Below, in pieces: positions 43,033 to 53,056 of a stretch of 64,000 nucleotides of DNA. Source of the stretch: Aliivibrio sp. S4MY1 (GTDB lineage: Bacteria > Pseudomonadota > Gammaproteobacteria > Enterobacterales > Vibrionaceae); assembly GCF_028765545.1 (NCBI RefSeq), contig NZ_JARACP010000005.1, positions 124,001 to 188,000 of the forward strand, given 5' to 3'. How positions within the stretch are numbered: position 1 is the first letter of the stretch; each line of letters begins with the position of its first letter. The notes beneath the pieces are model-generated. The model did not search any database, was not told the DNA's origin, and worked only from the letters and a program-made list of their open reading frames with translations. The position numbers and the translations under genes are program-made.

Positions 43033-44577
43033 TTAGTTATTTGATAATTTGGTAAAACGTAGGTTCAGTAACGCTAAGCCACCAACCAATAAGAAAATAA
43101 GTGTTGCAATTGCACTTGCTAAACCGAAGTCTTGGCCACCACTGCCCTCAAACGCGATTCGATACGTATAACTTACTAGTAAATCGGTATAACCGGCAGG
43201 TTCAGTCGTTCCAATCATGTTTGGCCCACCTTTAGTTAATAACGCAATCATTACAAAGTTATTAAAGTTAAAGGCAAATGCAGCAATCAACAACGGGGTT
43301 AATGGTTTAACCATCATTGGTACTGTGATTTTGAAAAAATTCTGAATTGGCCCAGCGCCATCAATCGCTGATGCTTCGTATAAATCTTCAGGTATCGATT
43401 TTAATAAACCCATACATAAGATCATCATGTAAGGGAAGCCTAACCAAGTGTTTACAATTAATACCATTGTTTTGGCGGTGAACGGGTCTGAGAACCAATT
43501 AGGCTGAATCCCAAACATACTCTCTAATAACATATTGATCTCACCGAAACTTTGGTTAAAAAGACCACGGAAAATCAAAATAGAGATAAACGCAGGAACC
43601 GCATAAGGAAGAATAAGCAATAAACGATAAACTGCACGGCCTTTTAACTCTTCCCATTGCACTACCGCAGCAAGAACCAAACCAATGGCTAGAGTGAACA
43701 CCACTGTGCAAGTTGCAAAAATAACCGTCCAAATAAAGATGCTAATAAATGGTTCTTTAATACCGTCATCTTTCCAGATACGCTCAAAGTTCGCCGCGCC
43801 AACATTAACAACAAAACCAGGAGAGATAGGATCACCAACAAAAGCATCCTTATCATTTACTTCTTGATAAAACCCTGTTTCATGGTTTGCTTTGAAGTAG
43901 GTTTCTGTTTTTTTGTTGTATAACGTTTCACCATCATCTTGTAATACAAACAGTGGTCCAACCGCAGCAAACTTACGTAACCCACTCATCTTAATTTCTT
44001 CACCAGATGGCATAGACAAGGTAATTAAATTTAAGCTTGGGCGCTTAGCAATGATCTCTTTGATCTTAGCTTTTTTTCCTTTCACTGTTTCTACAGGCTT
44101 CAGATCTAAATGACGCTCAACCGCCTCTGAAATCTGAAAAGTCTCTGTTGCTAACAGTTGACCTGAATCTTTAATCGTTAACGCGTAGCCATCACCTTGA
44201 TTCATTAATTGAAACTTATAGCTCTTACCACTTTGATACGTCTTTGATAGATGAACTGCTTGAGCACGCTCTAAGGTAACTTGGTTCGTTGCACTGTAAT
44301 TGGTAAATGCCAACCCTACGGTATAAACCAATGGGAAAATAATGAATAAAATCATGCCCGCAATACCAGGGAAGGTATATCGATGTGCATACGTTTTTTT
44401 ACTACCAAACACATAAACAGCTAACGATGTTAATACAAGCGTTAACATTGCAAATGCAGTTTCACCACGAGAATACATAAGTACGCAAACATAACCATTT
44501 ATCGCTGCAATAGCGGATAAAAGTCCCCATTTTGCCAATGATTTATAATTTGAATGCGAAGCGACTGCTGTTGTCAT
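43033..44577 (-). CDS. malF: maltose/maltodextrin ABC transporter permease MalF
   Basis: A 514-residue permease with eight predicted TM helices and the large periplasmic P2 loop (about 90-270) typical of MalF from gamma-proteobacteria. That loop clasps MalE. The EAA loop is EDLYEASAIDGAGPIQNFFKITVPMM. The ATG at 44577 has GGAG just upstream; an upstream TTG would add three residues. It lies between malE and malG, with a hairpin in the malE-malF gap that may lower its expression relative to malE. Confidence 0.94.
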   Translation of the reverse strand: MTTAVASHSNYKSLAKWGLLSAIAAINGYVCVLMYSRGETAFAMLTLVLTSLAVYVFGSKKTYAHRYTFPGIAGMILFIIFPLVYTVGLAFTNYSATNQVTLERAQAVHLSKTYQSGKSYKFQLMNQGDGYALTIKDSGQLLATETFQISEAVERHLDLKPVETVKGKKAKIKEIIAKRPSLNLITLSMPSGEEIKMSGLRKFAAVGPLFVLQDDGETLYNKKTETYFKANHETGFYQEVNDKDAFVGDPISPGFVVNVGAANFERIWKDDGIKEPFISIFIWTVIFATCTVVFTLAIGLVLAAVVQWEELKGRAVYRLLLILPYAVPAFISILIFRGLFNQSFGEINMLLESMFGIQPNWFSDPFTAKTMVLIVNTWLGFPYMMILCMGLLKSIPEDLYEASAIDGAGPIQNFFKITVPMMVKPLTPLLIAAFAFNFNNFVMIALLTKGGPNMIGTTEPAGYTDLLVSYTYRIAFEGSGGQDFGLASAIATLIFLLVGGLALLNLRFTKLSNN

Positions 44578-44677
44578 AAGCTCCAAGACCTTTTTAAAAA
44601 TACCAACCTAGTAAGTCAATTAATAGCGATAACAAACTTACTACGATGGGTATATAGAGGGTAATTTGATAATAATA

Positions 44678-44722
44678 TTTAAAGAGGAAGAAATGGAAAT
44701 CCCAGCTCTCCCTCTTTATATT
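44678..44722 (-). terminator. malE-malF intercistronic hairpin
   Basis: On the minus strand AAAGAGG...CCTCTTT arms (44678-44684 / 44716-44722) flank a purine-rich loop just beyond the malE stop. Such structures after malE stabilise its message or attenuate readthrough so that the binding protein exceeds the permeases. The arms are only 7 bp, so support is modest. Confidence 0.45.
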
Positions 44723-44727
44723 TCGAC

Positions 44728-45912
44728 TTACTTAGTCATGCGTTGTTCTGCTGCTGCTAATGCATCATTGATCATTTGACGACCATCGACCACATTACCA
44801 AGAGCTTCTTCCATGCTGTACCAGAACGTCGTGAACTGTGGAATATTTGGCATAATTTCACCATTCATTGCATTGTCCATTGTCGCTGCGATACGAGAAT
44901 CATTTCCTAATTGTGCTTGGTATGAATTTAAGGCTACTGCGCCTAGTGGCTTATCATCATTCAGACTTTTTAAACCTTCATCTGTCAATAAGTAGCTTTC
45001 AAAAAATTCAACAGCAAGATCTTTGTTTGGAGAAACAGCACTAATACCACCAACCCAAACTCCAACAAATGGTTTAGATGCTTGACCGTGGAATTTAGGC
45101 AAGGTTGTTACGCCATAGTCGATGCCAGCTTTTTCAATGTTTGCCCAGCCCCAAGGACCGTTAATCATCATTGCAACATTGCCTTTTACAAATTCAGATT
45201 CGGCAACTGAGTAATCCATATCTGCAGAAATGGTTTTATCTTTTACCATTTTTTCGATAAAGCTCATCGCATCTTGAACCCCTTTTTGGTTCACACCTGC
45301 GTTCTTAATATCATAACCATCAGCCGTTTTCTTAAAGGCATATCCACCATCTGCAGCAAGTAGAGGCCATGTGAAGTAAGCGCCACCACGTAAAGGCCAC
45401 ATGATTGCTTTTTGGTTTTTAGCCATTAGTTCTTTATCTAATGCTGGAATATCTTCCCAATTTTTTGGTGGCGTTTTGATGATTGCTTTATTATAAATTA
45501 ATGAAACCGACTCTATCGCGATTGGGTATGCAATTGTTTTTCCTTTATACTCTACCGCGTCCCAAGCAAAATCTACGATTTCAGATTTCAGCCCTTCAGA
45601 TGGTTTGATTTCTGCTAACAGTCCAGCCTCAGCAAAACCACCAAAACGGTCGTGTGCATAGAAAATCATATCTGGGCCATCACCTGCGGCAGCGACTTGA
45701 GCAAACTTCTCTTCTGCTTTATCAGGAAAAGCAACCGTTACCTTAATACCGGTATCTTCTTCAAATCGTTTACCTACTTCAGCCATACCTTCATAAGACT
45801 TATCACCAGTCACCCAAATAGTAAGTTGACCTTCTTCGATTGCAGCAGAAGCGTTAATTGAACCAAGAGCTGCCATTGTGCATAGTGCGACAGTACTGAG
45901 GACTTTTTTCAT
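44728..45912 (-). CDS. malE: periplasmic maltose/maltodextrin-binding protein MalE
   Basis: A 394-residue precursor. The signal peptide [23 protein letters not shown] is probably cleaved after ASA (about residue 23). The mature protein begins [21 protein letters not shown], the familiar MBP opening, and carries [23 protein letters not shown] and [18 protein letters not shown]. It binds maltose and maltodextrins in the periplasm and delivers them to MalFGK2. A strong AAGGAAGGA ribosome site precedes the start. It is the first gene of the operon and diverges from malK across a MalT/CRP-type control region. Confidence 0.95.
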   Translation of the reverse strand: MKKVLSTVALCTMAALGSINASAAIEEGQLTIWVTGDKSYEGMAEVGKRFEEDTGIKVTVAFPDKAEEKFAQVAAAGDGPDMIFYAHDRFGGFAEAGLLAEIKPSEGLKSEIVDFAWDAVEYKGKTIAYPIAIESVSLIYNKAIIKTPPKNWEDIPALDKELMAKNQKAIMWPLRGGAYFTWPLLAADGGYAFKKTADGYDIKNAGVNQKGVQDAMSFIEKMVKDKTISADMDYSVAESEFVKGNVAMMINGPWGWANIEKAGIDYGVTTLPKFHGQASKPFVGVWVGGISAVSPNKDLAVEFFESYLLTDEGLKSLNDDKPLGAVALNSYQAQLGNDSRIAATMDNAMNGEIMPNIPQFTTFWYSMEEALGNVVDGRQMINDALAAAEQRMTK

Positions 45913-46337
45913 TGTGAATCCTTCCTTTATAATTAATGAATCATCCGTAGGGTTAGGTAAAAGTAGGTGATGATTCTATTTTCAGGATGTATTTTCATAA
46001 ATTCTCACGTTGAATTCATCATCCTACTCTCTACGCCTTTTTCTTTATGACGTAAAAGCGTGATCTAAAACTTAATTGATATTGCGCCACATCACAGAAT
46101 GCCATTCAAATGCGATTCACCTCACATTGAAATTTAAAAAAACTTTGAACTCCATCGATATTTATTAAAAATGTGACGTACGTACTCCTCCCCCCTACTC
46201 CCCCAAAAAAAATAGGAAGGAGGAGGATGACGTTTTCGCTCTTTTGCTTAAGAATGACACTATAAAAGCGCATAGCTAATACCAAGCTGAATAAGTAGTT
46301 GGTAAAAATTATTTAAAATTAAATGAGGATAGACACA
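45913..46337. promoter_or_regulatory. divergent malE/malK control region with MalT-box and CRP-like sites
   Basis: A 425-base non-coding region. TGTGA-N6-TCGCA (minus strand, 46111-46126) departs from the CRP consensus at one half-site base. GGAGGAGGATGA (46219-46230) and, on the other strand, GGGGGGAGGAG and GGGGGAGTAG (46185-46205) resemble MalT boxes (GGGGAKGAGG). A further GTAGGATGATG lies at about 46017-46027. The same layout governs malEFG/malK in enteric bacteria: MalT-activated by maltotriose and CRP-dependent. Confidence 0.75.
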
Positions 46338-47450
46338 ATGACGAGTGTCACTTTACGCAACGTTTGCAAGTCCTATGGCGACGTTAAAATCTCGAAGAAT
46401 ATTGATTTAGATATAAACTCTGGTGAGTTTGTTGTTTTTGTAGGGCCATCTGGCTGTGGCAAATCCACTTTATTGCGTTGTATTGCTGGTTTAGAAGACA
46501 TTACATCTGGCGACTTATACATGGGTGAAAAACGCATGAATGACGTCGAGCCTTCTAAACGTGGGGTTGGGATGGTATTCCAATCTTACGCGCTTTATCC
46601 ACATTTGAACTTATTTGATAACATGTCGTTTGGTCTCAAATTAGCAAAGGCCGACAAAGCCGAGATCAAAAAGCGCGTCGATCACGCGGCTGATATCCTG
46701 CAACTTGGTCACTTACTAGAGCGTCAACCAAAAGCACTTTCTGGTGGTCAACGTCAACGTGTGGCTATTGGCCGTACTTTGGTATCTCAACCAAACGTTT
46801 TTCTTCTTGATGAGCCCTTATCAAACCTAGACGCCGCATTACGTGTTCAAATGCGTATCGAAATTGCCAAACTGCATAAGAAACTTGGCTGTACTATGAT
46901 CTACGTAACTCATGACCAAGTAGAAGCAATGACAATGGCAGAGAAAATCGTGGTACTTGATGGCGGATATGTTTCTCAAGTTGGTGCGCCACTAGAGCTA
47001 TATCATTACCCAAAAAATCGTTTTGTTGCTGGCTTTATTGGCTCTCCAAAAATGAACTTTATTAGCGTCTTTATTGAAGATGTAGAAAAGAATCAAGTTA
47101 AAGTTCAGTTTAAAAATGGCTCAACACTATGGATCCCGGTTGATGGCACAAATGTTACTCGCGGTGAAAGAATGTCATTAGGCGTTCGCCCTGAACATTT
47201 AGTGTCCGAAGAAAATGGTGATGCAGTTATTAAAGGAAATGTTTTAGTTGTTGAAAAATTGGGATATGAAACACAAATTTATTTAACAATTGAAGATGCC
47301 GATGCCGATATGATATACCGTGTACCAGATACAGCACTCGTTGAGGCTGGTGATACATTTTCTGTAGGTATTCCCGCTCATCGCTGCCACTTATTTCATA
47401 ATGATGGAAAAGCGTGCCAAAGGCTCTATAAAGAAGCTGGCGCTCAATAA
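46338..47450 (+). CDS. malK: maltose/maltodextrin transport ATPase MalK
   Basis: A 370-residue ABC ATPase. Walker A is GPSGCGKST (about 36-44), the Q-loop is VFQSYALYP, the signature is [13 protein letters not shown] and Walker B is [12 protein letters not shown], with H-loop VTHD. The C-terminal regulatory (OB/TOBE) domain from about 235 is the one that in MalK binds MalT and is inhibited by EIIA-Glc. The start at MTSVTLRNV (46338) is preferred because GAGGA lies 9 bases upstream; the frame opens five codons earlier. It drives the MalFG channel. Confidence 0.95.
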   Translation: MTSVTLRNVCKSYGDVKISKNIDLDINSGEFVVFVGPSGCGKSTLLRCIAGLEDITSGDLYMGEKRMNDVEPSKRGVGMVFQSYALYPHLNLFDNMSFGLKLAKADKAEIKKRVDHAADILQLGHLLERQPKALSGGQRQRVAIGRTLVSQPNVFLLDEPLSNLDAALRVQMRIEIAKLHKKLGCTMIYVTHDQVEAMTMAEKIVVLDGGYVSQVGAPLELYHYPKNRFVAGFIGSPKMNFISVFIEDVEKNQVKVQFKNGSTLWIPVDGTNVTRGERMSLGVRPEHLVSEENGDAVIKGNVLVVEKLGYETQIYLTIEDADADMIYRVPDTALVEAGDTFSVGIPAHRCHLFHNDGKACQRLYKEAGAQ

Positions 47451-47481
47451 ATATTACATTAATCGTAATGATCTCATTTTT

Positions 47482-47508
47482 AAAAGCCCAACCATCAATT
47501 GGGCTTTT
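47482..47508 (+). terminator. intrinsic terminator after malK
   Basis: AAAAGCCCAA / TTGGGCTTTT (47482-47491 / 47499-47508), with T-rich continuation. It lies between malK and glgX, so glgX depends on readthrough or its own promoter. Confidence 0.8.
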
Positions 47509-47529
47509 GTTGTTTATTCGAGGAATATT

Positions 47530-49485
47530 GTGAACATACAGCATGCCTTTCCGTACCCACTCGGTGCGACGCTTACAAAAAATGGGTGTAACTTTTCTGT
47601 GCACCATGCTTCACCATACCCTATTTCTCTGATTATTTTTGATGATAATGGAAATCATACAGAGCACCCATTTACGGAAGAATATGGAACCATTAAGTAC
47701 ACATTAATTGATGATGTGACTGAACATACTGTTTATGGCTTCAAAATAATTCAAGACAATGAGGCCCTTTTATTACTCGACCCTTATGCTAAAGCATTAA
47801 AAAATAGTCCTCACTATCAAGTTCCCTATACTGCTAAACAAAGTTGGACATTAGCTCAATGTGTTGTTGTTAATAACGATTTCGATTGGCAAGAAAGTCA
47901 GAGACCTATGATACCTCGCTCTGAAACCATTTTATTAGAGACGCATGTAAAAGGGTTTACCTTGCTAAATTCTGACGTTGAAGAGTCTGTTAGAGGTACA
48001 TACCTTGGCTTAGCTGATCCTGCAAACATTAACCATCTAAAACAACAAGGGATCACTACAGTACAGCTACTTCCTATTGCCGCGTGCATGCATGAACCAC
48101 ATCTTCTCAAGATGAATATGGTGAACTACTGGGGATACAACCCGATTGCCTTTATGGCCCCAGATCCTAGATACGCGAAATCAGACGCGGTCAATGAGCT
48201 AAAAACAGCCATTAGGGAGCTACATAAAAACAATATCGAAGTAATTTTAGATGTCGTTTATAACCATACCGCTGAAGGTGGAAATGGCGGTACAACGTTT
48301 AACTTAAAAGGGTTAGACCAAGATTATTATTTACATCACCATGGCAATTATACTAATTATACTGGTTGTGGTAACACGTTAGATATTACTCATCAACCAA
48401 GCCTCAACTTAATCATGGATACTTTAAGGTATTGGGTTGAGCATTACCATGTTGATGGATTTCGTTTTGACTTAGCTGCAACACTAGGTCGAGAATATGA
48501 CCAATTTAACCCTAACAATGCTTTTTTTAAAGCGGTTGCTCAGGATCCTACTCTTCAAAAAGTAAAGTTGATTGCCGAACCTTGGGATATTGGCCCGAAT
48601 GGCTATCAAGTTGGAGAGTTTCCTGATGGTTGGAATGAATGTAGCGATAAATTTCGTGACACGACTAAGAGCTTTTGGCGCGGCGAGCAAAATTATCTAA
48701 AATCCATTGCAACTCGAATTATGGGTTCTCGTGATCTTGTCAGTGCTTCTCGATGGCCGCACAAATTACCGGTAAATTATGTAAGTTATCATGACGGGTT
48801 TACGCTTCAAGACCTCGTAAGCTATAAAGAACGTCATAATCATGCTAATGGTGAAGATAACCGAGATGGTCATGGAGATAACCGCTCAGATAATTATGGC
48901 GTCGAGGGAGAGACAACGAACTCAAGGATTATTGCGTTACGTGAGAAACAAAAGCGCAATATGATAACAACATTATTATTTAGTTTTGGTATTCCTCACC
49001 TTCTTGCTGCCGATGCTTGCTCGCACACTCAAAAAGGCAATAATAATGCTTACTGCCAAGACAGTGATATTAGCTGGGTAAATTGGAAACTTGATAAGCA
49101 TGCTGATGAATTTAAAGTTTGGCTTGCCGATATAATCCAAGCACGACAAACTCATATGGTACCCATGATTAACGCCTTTAGTGGCAGTAAACGAACAAAG
49201 CAAAAAGTAAATTGGTATACACCTGAAGGAAATAACATGACCCATGGTGATTGGCACCGCGCCGAAGCACTGTGTCTTCACCTCAACATTTATGATGGTG
49301 AAAAAGAGTTATTAATAATGATAAATCAGTCCAATGTACCGACTCGTTTTGAGTTGCCTAAATCTCAGCATCATAATCGCTGGGCTTTGGTCTGTAATAC
49401 CCAATACTCCACAATCGAATCAAAACATGTGATCTTTGATTACAGCCTTTCAGCACTATCTATCGCTATATTTAATGCAGAATAA
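47530..49485 (+). CDS. glgX: glycogen debranching enzyme GlgX (GH13 isoamylase type)
   Basis: A 651-residue glycoside hydrolase, same length as E. coli GlgX. It has an N-terminal CBM48-like beta domain (FPYPLGATLTKNGCNFSVHH) and a GH13 barrel: DVVYNHTAEGG, VDGFRFDLAATLG (nucleophile Asp), KLIAEPWDIG (acid/base Glu) and VNYVSYHDGFT (third Asp). NNNAYCQDSDISWVNW follows. It hydrolyses alpha-1,6 branches of limit dextrins left by phosphorylase. The GTG at 47530 has GAGGA five bases upstream and sits just after the malK terminator. Initiation further upstream would read through that hairpin. Confidence 0.92.
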   Translation: MNIQHAFPYPLGATLTKNGCNFSVHHASPYPISLIIFDDNGNHTEHPFTEEYGTIKYTLIDDVTEHTVYGFKIIQDNEALLLLDPYAKALKNSPHYQVPYTAKQSWTLAQCVVVNNDFDWQESQRPMIPRSETILLETHVKGFTLLNSDVEESVRGTYLGLADPANINHLKQQGITTVQLLPIAACMHEPHLLKMNMVNYWGYNPIAFMAPDPRYAKSDAVNELKTAIRELHKNNIEVILDVVYNHTAEGGNGGTTFNLKGLDQDYYLHHHGNYTNYTGCGNTLDITHQPSLNLIMDTLRYWVEHYHVDGFRFDLAATLGREYDQFNPNNAFFKAVAQDPTLQKVKLIAEPWDIGPNGYQVGEFPDGWNECSDKFRDTTKSFWRGEQNYLKSIATRIMGSRDLVSASRWPHKLPVNYVSYHDGFTLQDLVSYKERHNHANGEDNRDGHGDNRSDNYGVEGETTNSRIIALREKQKRNMITTLLFSFGIPHLLAADACSHTQKGNNNAYCQDSDISWVNWKLDKHADEFKVWLADIIQARQTHMVPMINAFSGSKRTKQKVNWYTPEGNNMTHGDWHRAEALCLHLNIYDGEKELLIMINQSNVPTRFELPKSQHHNRWALVCNTQYSTIESKHVIFDYSLSALSIAIFNAE

Positions 49486-49512
49486 AAAAGGAGGCTAATC
49501 AGCCTCCTTTTT
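49485..49512. terminator. bidirectional intrinsic terminator after glgX
   Basis: AAAAAGGAGGCT / AGCCTCCTTTTT (49485-49496 / 49501-49512) with a 4-base loop. T-runs occur on both strands. The 250 bases beyond it up to cheV carry no gene. Confidence 0.85.
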
Positions 49513-49764
49513 AATTCATCGACTAAGCTAATCATCAAGCTTAGCTTCCGATTTTACACGTCCCTTGTGATATGTTCTATACGCTAAAACCATCAGCGTA
49601 ATTACTAACTTGGATGTCATCCAGATCATATACGAACAATATACCTTAAATTGATGTGTAAAAAGACAAAGTGTCTTGTTCTAGTCGCCCCAATGTCATG
49701 GAACTGTCAAAATCTTACCAAAATAAAACATTATTGTCACAATATAAATACTATACGTCATGCT

Positions 49765-50706
49765 CTATATAATTTGAGCTAAACGATCTTGAACGACTCC
49801 AACAATCAAGTCTGGCTGGAATTTAGAGATAAATCGGTCACAACCTACTTTTGCTACCATCGCATCATTAAAGCTTCCGCTTAGTGATGTATTTAAGGTA
49901 ATAAATAAATCATTCATTCTAGGATCGGTACGGATTTCATGAGTTAAACGATAGCCGTCCATTTCTGGCATCTCAGCATCGGTGATCATCAATAATATTT
50001 CATCATTAATGTTCTTGCCTTCATCACACCATTGTTTTAGTAAATTAAGTGCTTGTCTTCCATCACTTTTTTCTATCACTTCTAAACCAAGTTGCTCTAG
50101 TGTGTTTCGCACCTGTGTACGAGCAGTGCTTGAATCATCAACAATCAGTACTCTACGCCCATGCATATGATTTACTAACTCTTGATCTAATACACCTTCT
50201 GAAATAGAAATATCATATTCAATAATTTCGGCCAGCACTTTTTCAACATCGATAATCTCTACAATGCGACTATTCTCAGGCTCAACTTCAACTTGAGTGA
50301 TTGCTGTAAGATAGTTATGACGCCCAACCGTTTTCGGTGGTGGCTGTATGTCTGCCCATGTTGTATTAATAATATTTTGCACTTGGCCAACTAAGAACCC
50401 TTGAGTCGTTCGGTTGTACTCGGTAATAATCAAGTTCATTTCTTCATCGTTACCCATCGCTTTCATACCAATAGCACCACGCAAGTCAATCACTGGTACT
50501 GATTCACCACGTAAACTCGCAACACCTGAAATATGATAATGAGATCCTGGAAGCTTAGTTAACTTTGGTACTTTCAGAATTTCTTTAACTTTAAATACAT
50601 TGATAGCAAAAATTTGAGTTGTATTAAGCTTAAAAAGCAACAATTCCAACCGATTTTCACCTACAAGTTGAGTACGTTGGTCAACACTATTTAACATTCC
50701 ACTCAT
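49765..50706 (-). CDS. cheV: chemotaxis coupling protein CheV
   Basis: A 313-residue CheW-receiver fusion. The CheW-like domain (about 18-165) shows FAINVFKVKEIL, LPGSHYHISGVASLRGESVPVIDL and IVEIIDVEKVL. The receiver (about 185-313) shows VLIVDDSSTAR, the phosphorylated Asp in MITDAEMPEMDGYRL, and SKF, in place of the usual KP, in DRFISKFQP. CheV couples chemoreceptors to CheA and is itself phosphorylated for adaptation. It stands alone, divergent from sstT. Confidence 0.93.
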   Translation of the reverse strand: MSGMLNSVDQRTQLVGENRLELLLFKLNTTQIFAINVFKVKEILKVPKLTKLPGSHYHISGVASLRGESVPVIDLRGAIGMKAMGNDEEMNLIITEYNRTTQGFLVGQVQNIINTTWADIQPPPKTVGRHNYLTAITQVEVEPENSRIVEIIDVEKVLAEIIEYDISISEGVLDQELVNHMHGRRVLIVDDSSTARTQVRNTLEQLGLEVIEKSDGRQALNLLKQWCDEGKNINDEILLMITDAEMPEMDGYRLTHEIRTDPRMNDLFITLNTSLSGSFNDAMVAKVGCDRFISKFQPDLIVGVVQDRLAQII

Positions 50707-50900
50707 ATATATCGCTCATTTTATTATTTTCGTTGATAATATAGTCAACTATTGGTTTGATAACTCATTAATTATCTATAATATCGGCATTTTTCGAGAA
50801 GTCTTTAACAAGATAGTGCAAAAAAATAGACAATAATGTTACCATTCTTCGCATAAGCATCAGATAAGATGCATGTAGTACTCATTTAAAGGAATTTTAT

Positions 50901-52145
50901 ATGTCGCAAGCCCAGCCCCTATTCGTTCGTATGATGAATACAAACATCATAATTCAAATACTTATTGGTATTATTGCAGGTGTTGCACTTGCTACCTTAT
51001 CCCCAGATATCGCCACTTCTGCGGGATTGTTTGGTCAGCTATTTGTTAGCGCACTTAAAGCAATTGCTCCTATCCTTGTTTTCATTTTGGTTGCCTCTTC
51101 TATCGCTAACCAAAAACGAGGACAAGATTCAAACATGAAACCTGTCATCGTTTTGTATTTAGTGGGTACTTTTTGTGCCTCATTAACCGCTGTGGTTATG
51201 AGCTTCCTTTTTCCAACAACCCTTACTTTAGTTACAGATGCTGCAACTAACAGCGCCCCTGAAGGGATTGCTGAAGTCCTTCATACTTTACTGTTTAAAA
51301 TCATTGATAACCCAATCAATGCGTTAATAACAGGTAATTTCATTGGTATTTTAGGCTGGGCTGTCGCGTTAGGTTTAGGCCTACACTCTGCCTCTGATGC
51401 TACCAAAAAAGTCTTTATTGATCTATCGAACTGTATTTCAGACATTGTAACTGTTGTTATTCGTTTCGCTCCGATTGGTATCTTTGGTTTAGTATCAAGC
51501 ACATTTGCTGAAACAGGCTTTGATGCGCTAGCGAGTTATTCTCACCTATTAGCTGTCCTGCTTGGTTCAATGGCATTCATAGCCCTTGTTGTAAACCCTC
51601 TTATCGTATTTATCCGTACGAAACGTAATCCATACCCACTTGTTTTCTTATGCTTACGTGAAAGTGGTGTAACGGCATTCTTCACTCGAAGTTCTGCGGC
51701 AAATATTCCGGTAAACATGGCACTGTGCGAACGTCTAAACCTACACAAAGATACTTACTCAGTATCAATTCCACTAGGTGCAACGATTAACATGGCAGGC
51801 GCTGCAATCACAATTACCGTATTAACGCTTGCAGCAGTAAATACAGCTGGTGTTGAAGTTGATTTAGCTACAGCATTACTACTTAGCCTAGTTGCTGCGG
51901 TTTCTGCATGTGGGGCTTCAGGTGTTGCTGGCGGTTCATTGTTGCTTATTCCATTAGCATGTAGCCTATTTGGTATTTCAAATGATATTGCAATGCAAGT
52001 CGTTGCTATCGGCTTTATCATTGGTGTAGTTCAAGATTCAGCTGAAACGGCGCTAAATAGCTCAACAGATGTTATCTTTACTACAGCAGCGTGCCGTAAA
52101 GCTGATAACCCATACAAACCACTAGTACAAACATCAAACTCTTAA
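50901..52145 (+). CDS. sstT: serine/threonine:sodium symporter SstT
   Basis: A 414-residue member of the dicarboxylate/amino acid:cation symporter (glutamate-transporter) fold. It has eight TM helices and two hairpins: the Ser-rich [14 protein letters not shown] hairpin and the [20 protein letters not shown] segment, which form the substrate and sodium sites. [18 protein letters not shown] near the C-terminus is typical of SstT. It imports Ser/Thr with Na+ in the inner membrane. An AAAGGAATT ribosome site precedes the ATG. Confidence 0.92.
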   Translation: MSQAQPLFVRMMNTNIIIQILIGIIAGVALATLSPDIATSAGLFGQLFVSALKAIAPILVFILVASSIANQKRGQDSNMKPVIVLYLVGTFCASLTAVVMSFLFPTTLTLVTDAATNSAPEGIAEVLHTLLFKIIDNPINALITGNFIGILGWAVALGLGLHSASDATKKVFIDLSNCISDIVTVVIRFAPIGIFGLVSSTFAETGFDALASYSHLLAVLLGSMAFIALVVNPLIVFIRTKRNPYPLVFLCLRESGVTAFFTRSSAANIPVNMALCERLNLHKDTYSVSIPLGATINMAGAAITITVLTLAAVNTAGVEVDLATALLLSLVAAVSACGASGVAGGSLLLIPLACSLFGISNDIAMQVVAIGFIIGVVQDSAETALNSSTDVIFTTAACRKADNPYKPLVQTSNS

Positions 52146-52175
52146 TATTGAATTAAGCGTTAGTTACTAAAACTG

Positions 52176-52206
52176 AAAATGGCCGCTAAGTTAGCGGCCA
52201 TTTTTA
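52176..52206. terminator. bidirectional terminator between sstT and DUF1275 gene
   Basis: ATGGCCGCT / AGCGGCCAT (52179-52187 / 52193-52201) with flanking A and T runs, placed between convergent genes. Confidence 0.85.
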
Positions 52207-52230
52207 TTTGATAATCTTAAGTAAGATTAC

Positions 52231-52893
52231 TTAATAATCTTTATGTTGGTATAAATAAACTGAATAAGAAAACGCTAACAACGCACATAATGTCGCAGGA
52301 ATAGCTAGCGTATTTATCCCAAGAAAAGGATAGAAATAACCACCAATCACGCCACCAAACACAAAGCCCAATGCGATAAATAAATACAATGCTAAACGAC
52401 GACGATGAATCGGCTCTCCCTTTAACTTCATACCTAGCATAATCCCAAGATCAGTAAGCACTCCGGTTACATGCGTGGTACGAACTACTGCACCACTATA
52501 AGTGGTAACCAAGCCGTTTTGTAATCCACAAGCTGCAGAAGCAAAGTAATGTCCCCACTGACTTCCTTCACCTAAAACAATCATTGCAGTAAACAACAAA
52601 ATACTTTCAATACAGAGTGCGAAATTATATCGTCGCCCTAATTTTAATGCGGTACAACCGACAATTAAGCTACTTAATGAAGAGCCTAAGATAAAGCTAA
52701 AGATGATAAAGAATAAGTGCCATGTTGTTTCATTGAACCCAAGCAGTTGAGTTCCAAGCAACGTTGCTGTACCAGAGAGATGAGAGATAGATTGATGCTG
52801 AAAACCCAGTAAGCCTACTGAGTTAGTGATCCCAGCTAAAAGTGCTAGAAAGAAGGTGCCATATTCGACCCATTTAGGAAGTTTTGAAATCAC
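52231..52893 (-). CDS. DUF1275 (YoaK-like) membrane protein
   Basis: A 220-residue inner-membrane protein with six predicted TM helices. Signatures of DUF1275 are GITNSVGLLGFQHQSISHLSG near the start and GLQNGLVTTYSGAVVRTTHVTGVLTDLG in the centre. The biochemical function of this widespread family is not established; membrane transport is often suggested. It is a single-gene unit, convergent with sstT. Confidence 0.88.
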   Translation of the reverse strand: MISKLPKWVEYGTFFLALLAGITNSVGLLGFQHQSISHLSGTATLLGTQLLGFNETTWHLFFIIFSFILGSSLSSLIVGCTALKLGRRYNFALCIESILLFTAMIVLGEGSQWGHYFASAACGLQNGLVTTYSGAVVRTTHVTGVLTDLGIMLGMKLKGEPIHRRRLALYLFIALGFVFGGVIGGYFYPFLGINTLAIPATLCALLAFSYSVYLYQHKDY

Positions 52894-52995
52894 AATGCGA
52901 TACCTAGCCAGTAAAGAGCGTTATTCTATACCCAAGTAACGTCAAGATACAGTTTCAGAAAAATTTATCTTATCCTATACACTTATCGACCTTAA

Positions 52996-53024
52996 ATAAA
53001 AAGGAAAGACGTAATGCCTTTCCT
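52996..53024 (-). terminator. terminator of glgCA
   Basis: AGGAAAG / CTTTCCT arms (53002-53008 / 53018-53024). On the minus strand they are followed by TTTTTATTT. Lies 33 bases beyond glgA. Confidence 0.7.
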
Positions 53025-53056
53025 CTAAATATTGTCAATTAACTGTTTTATTCAAA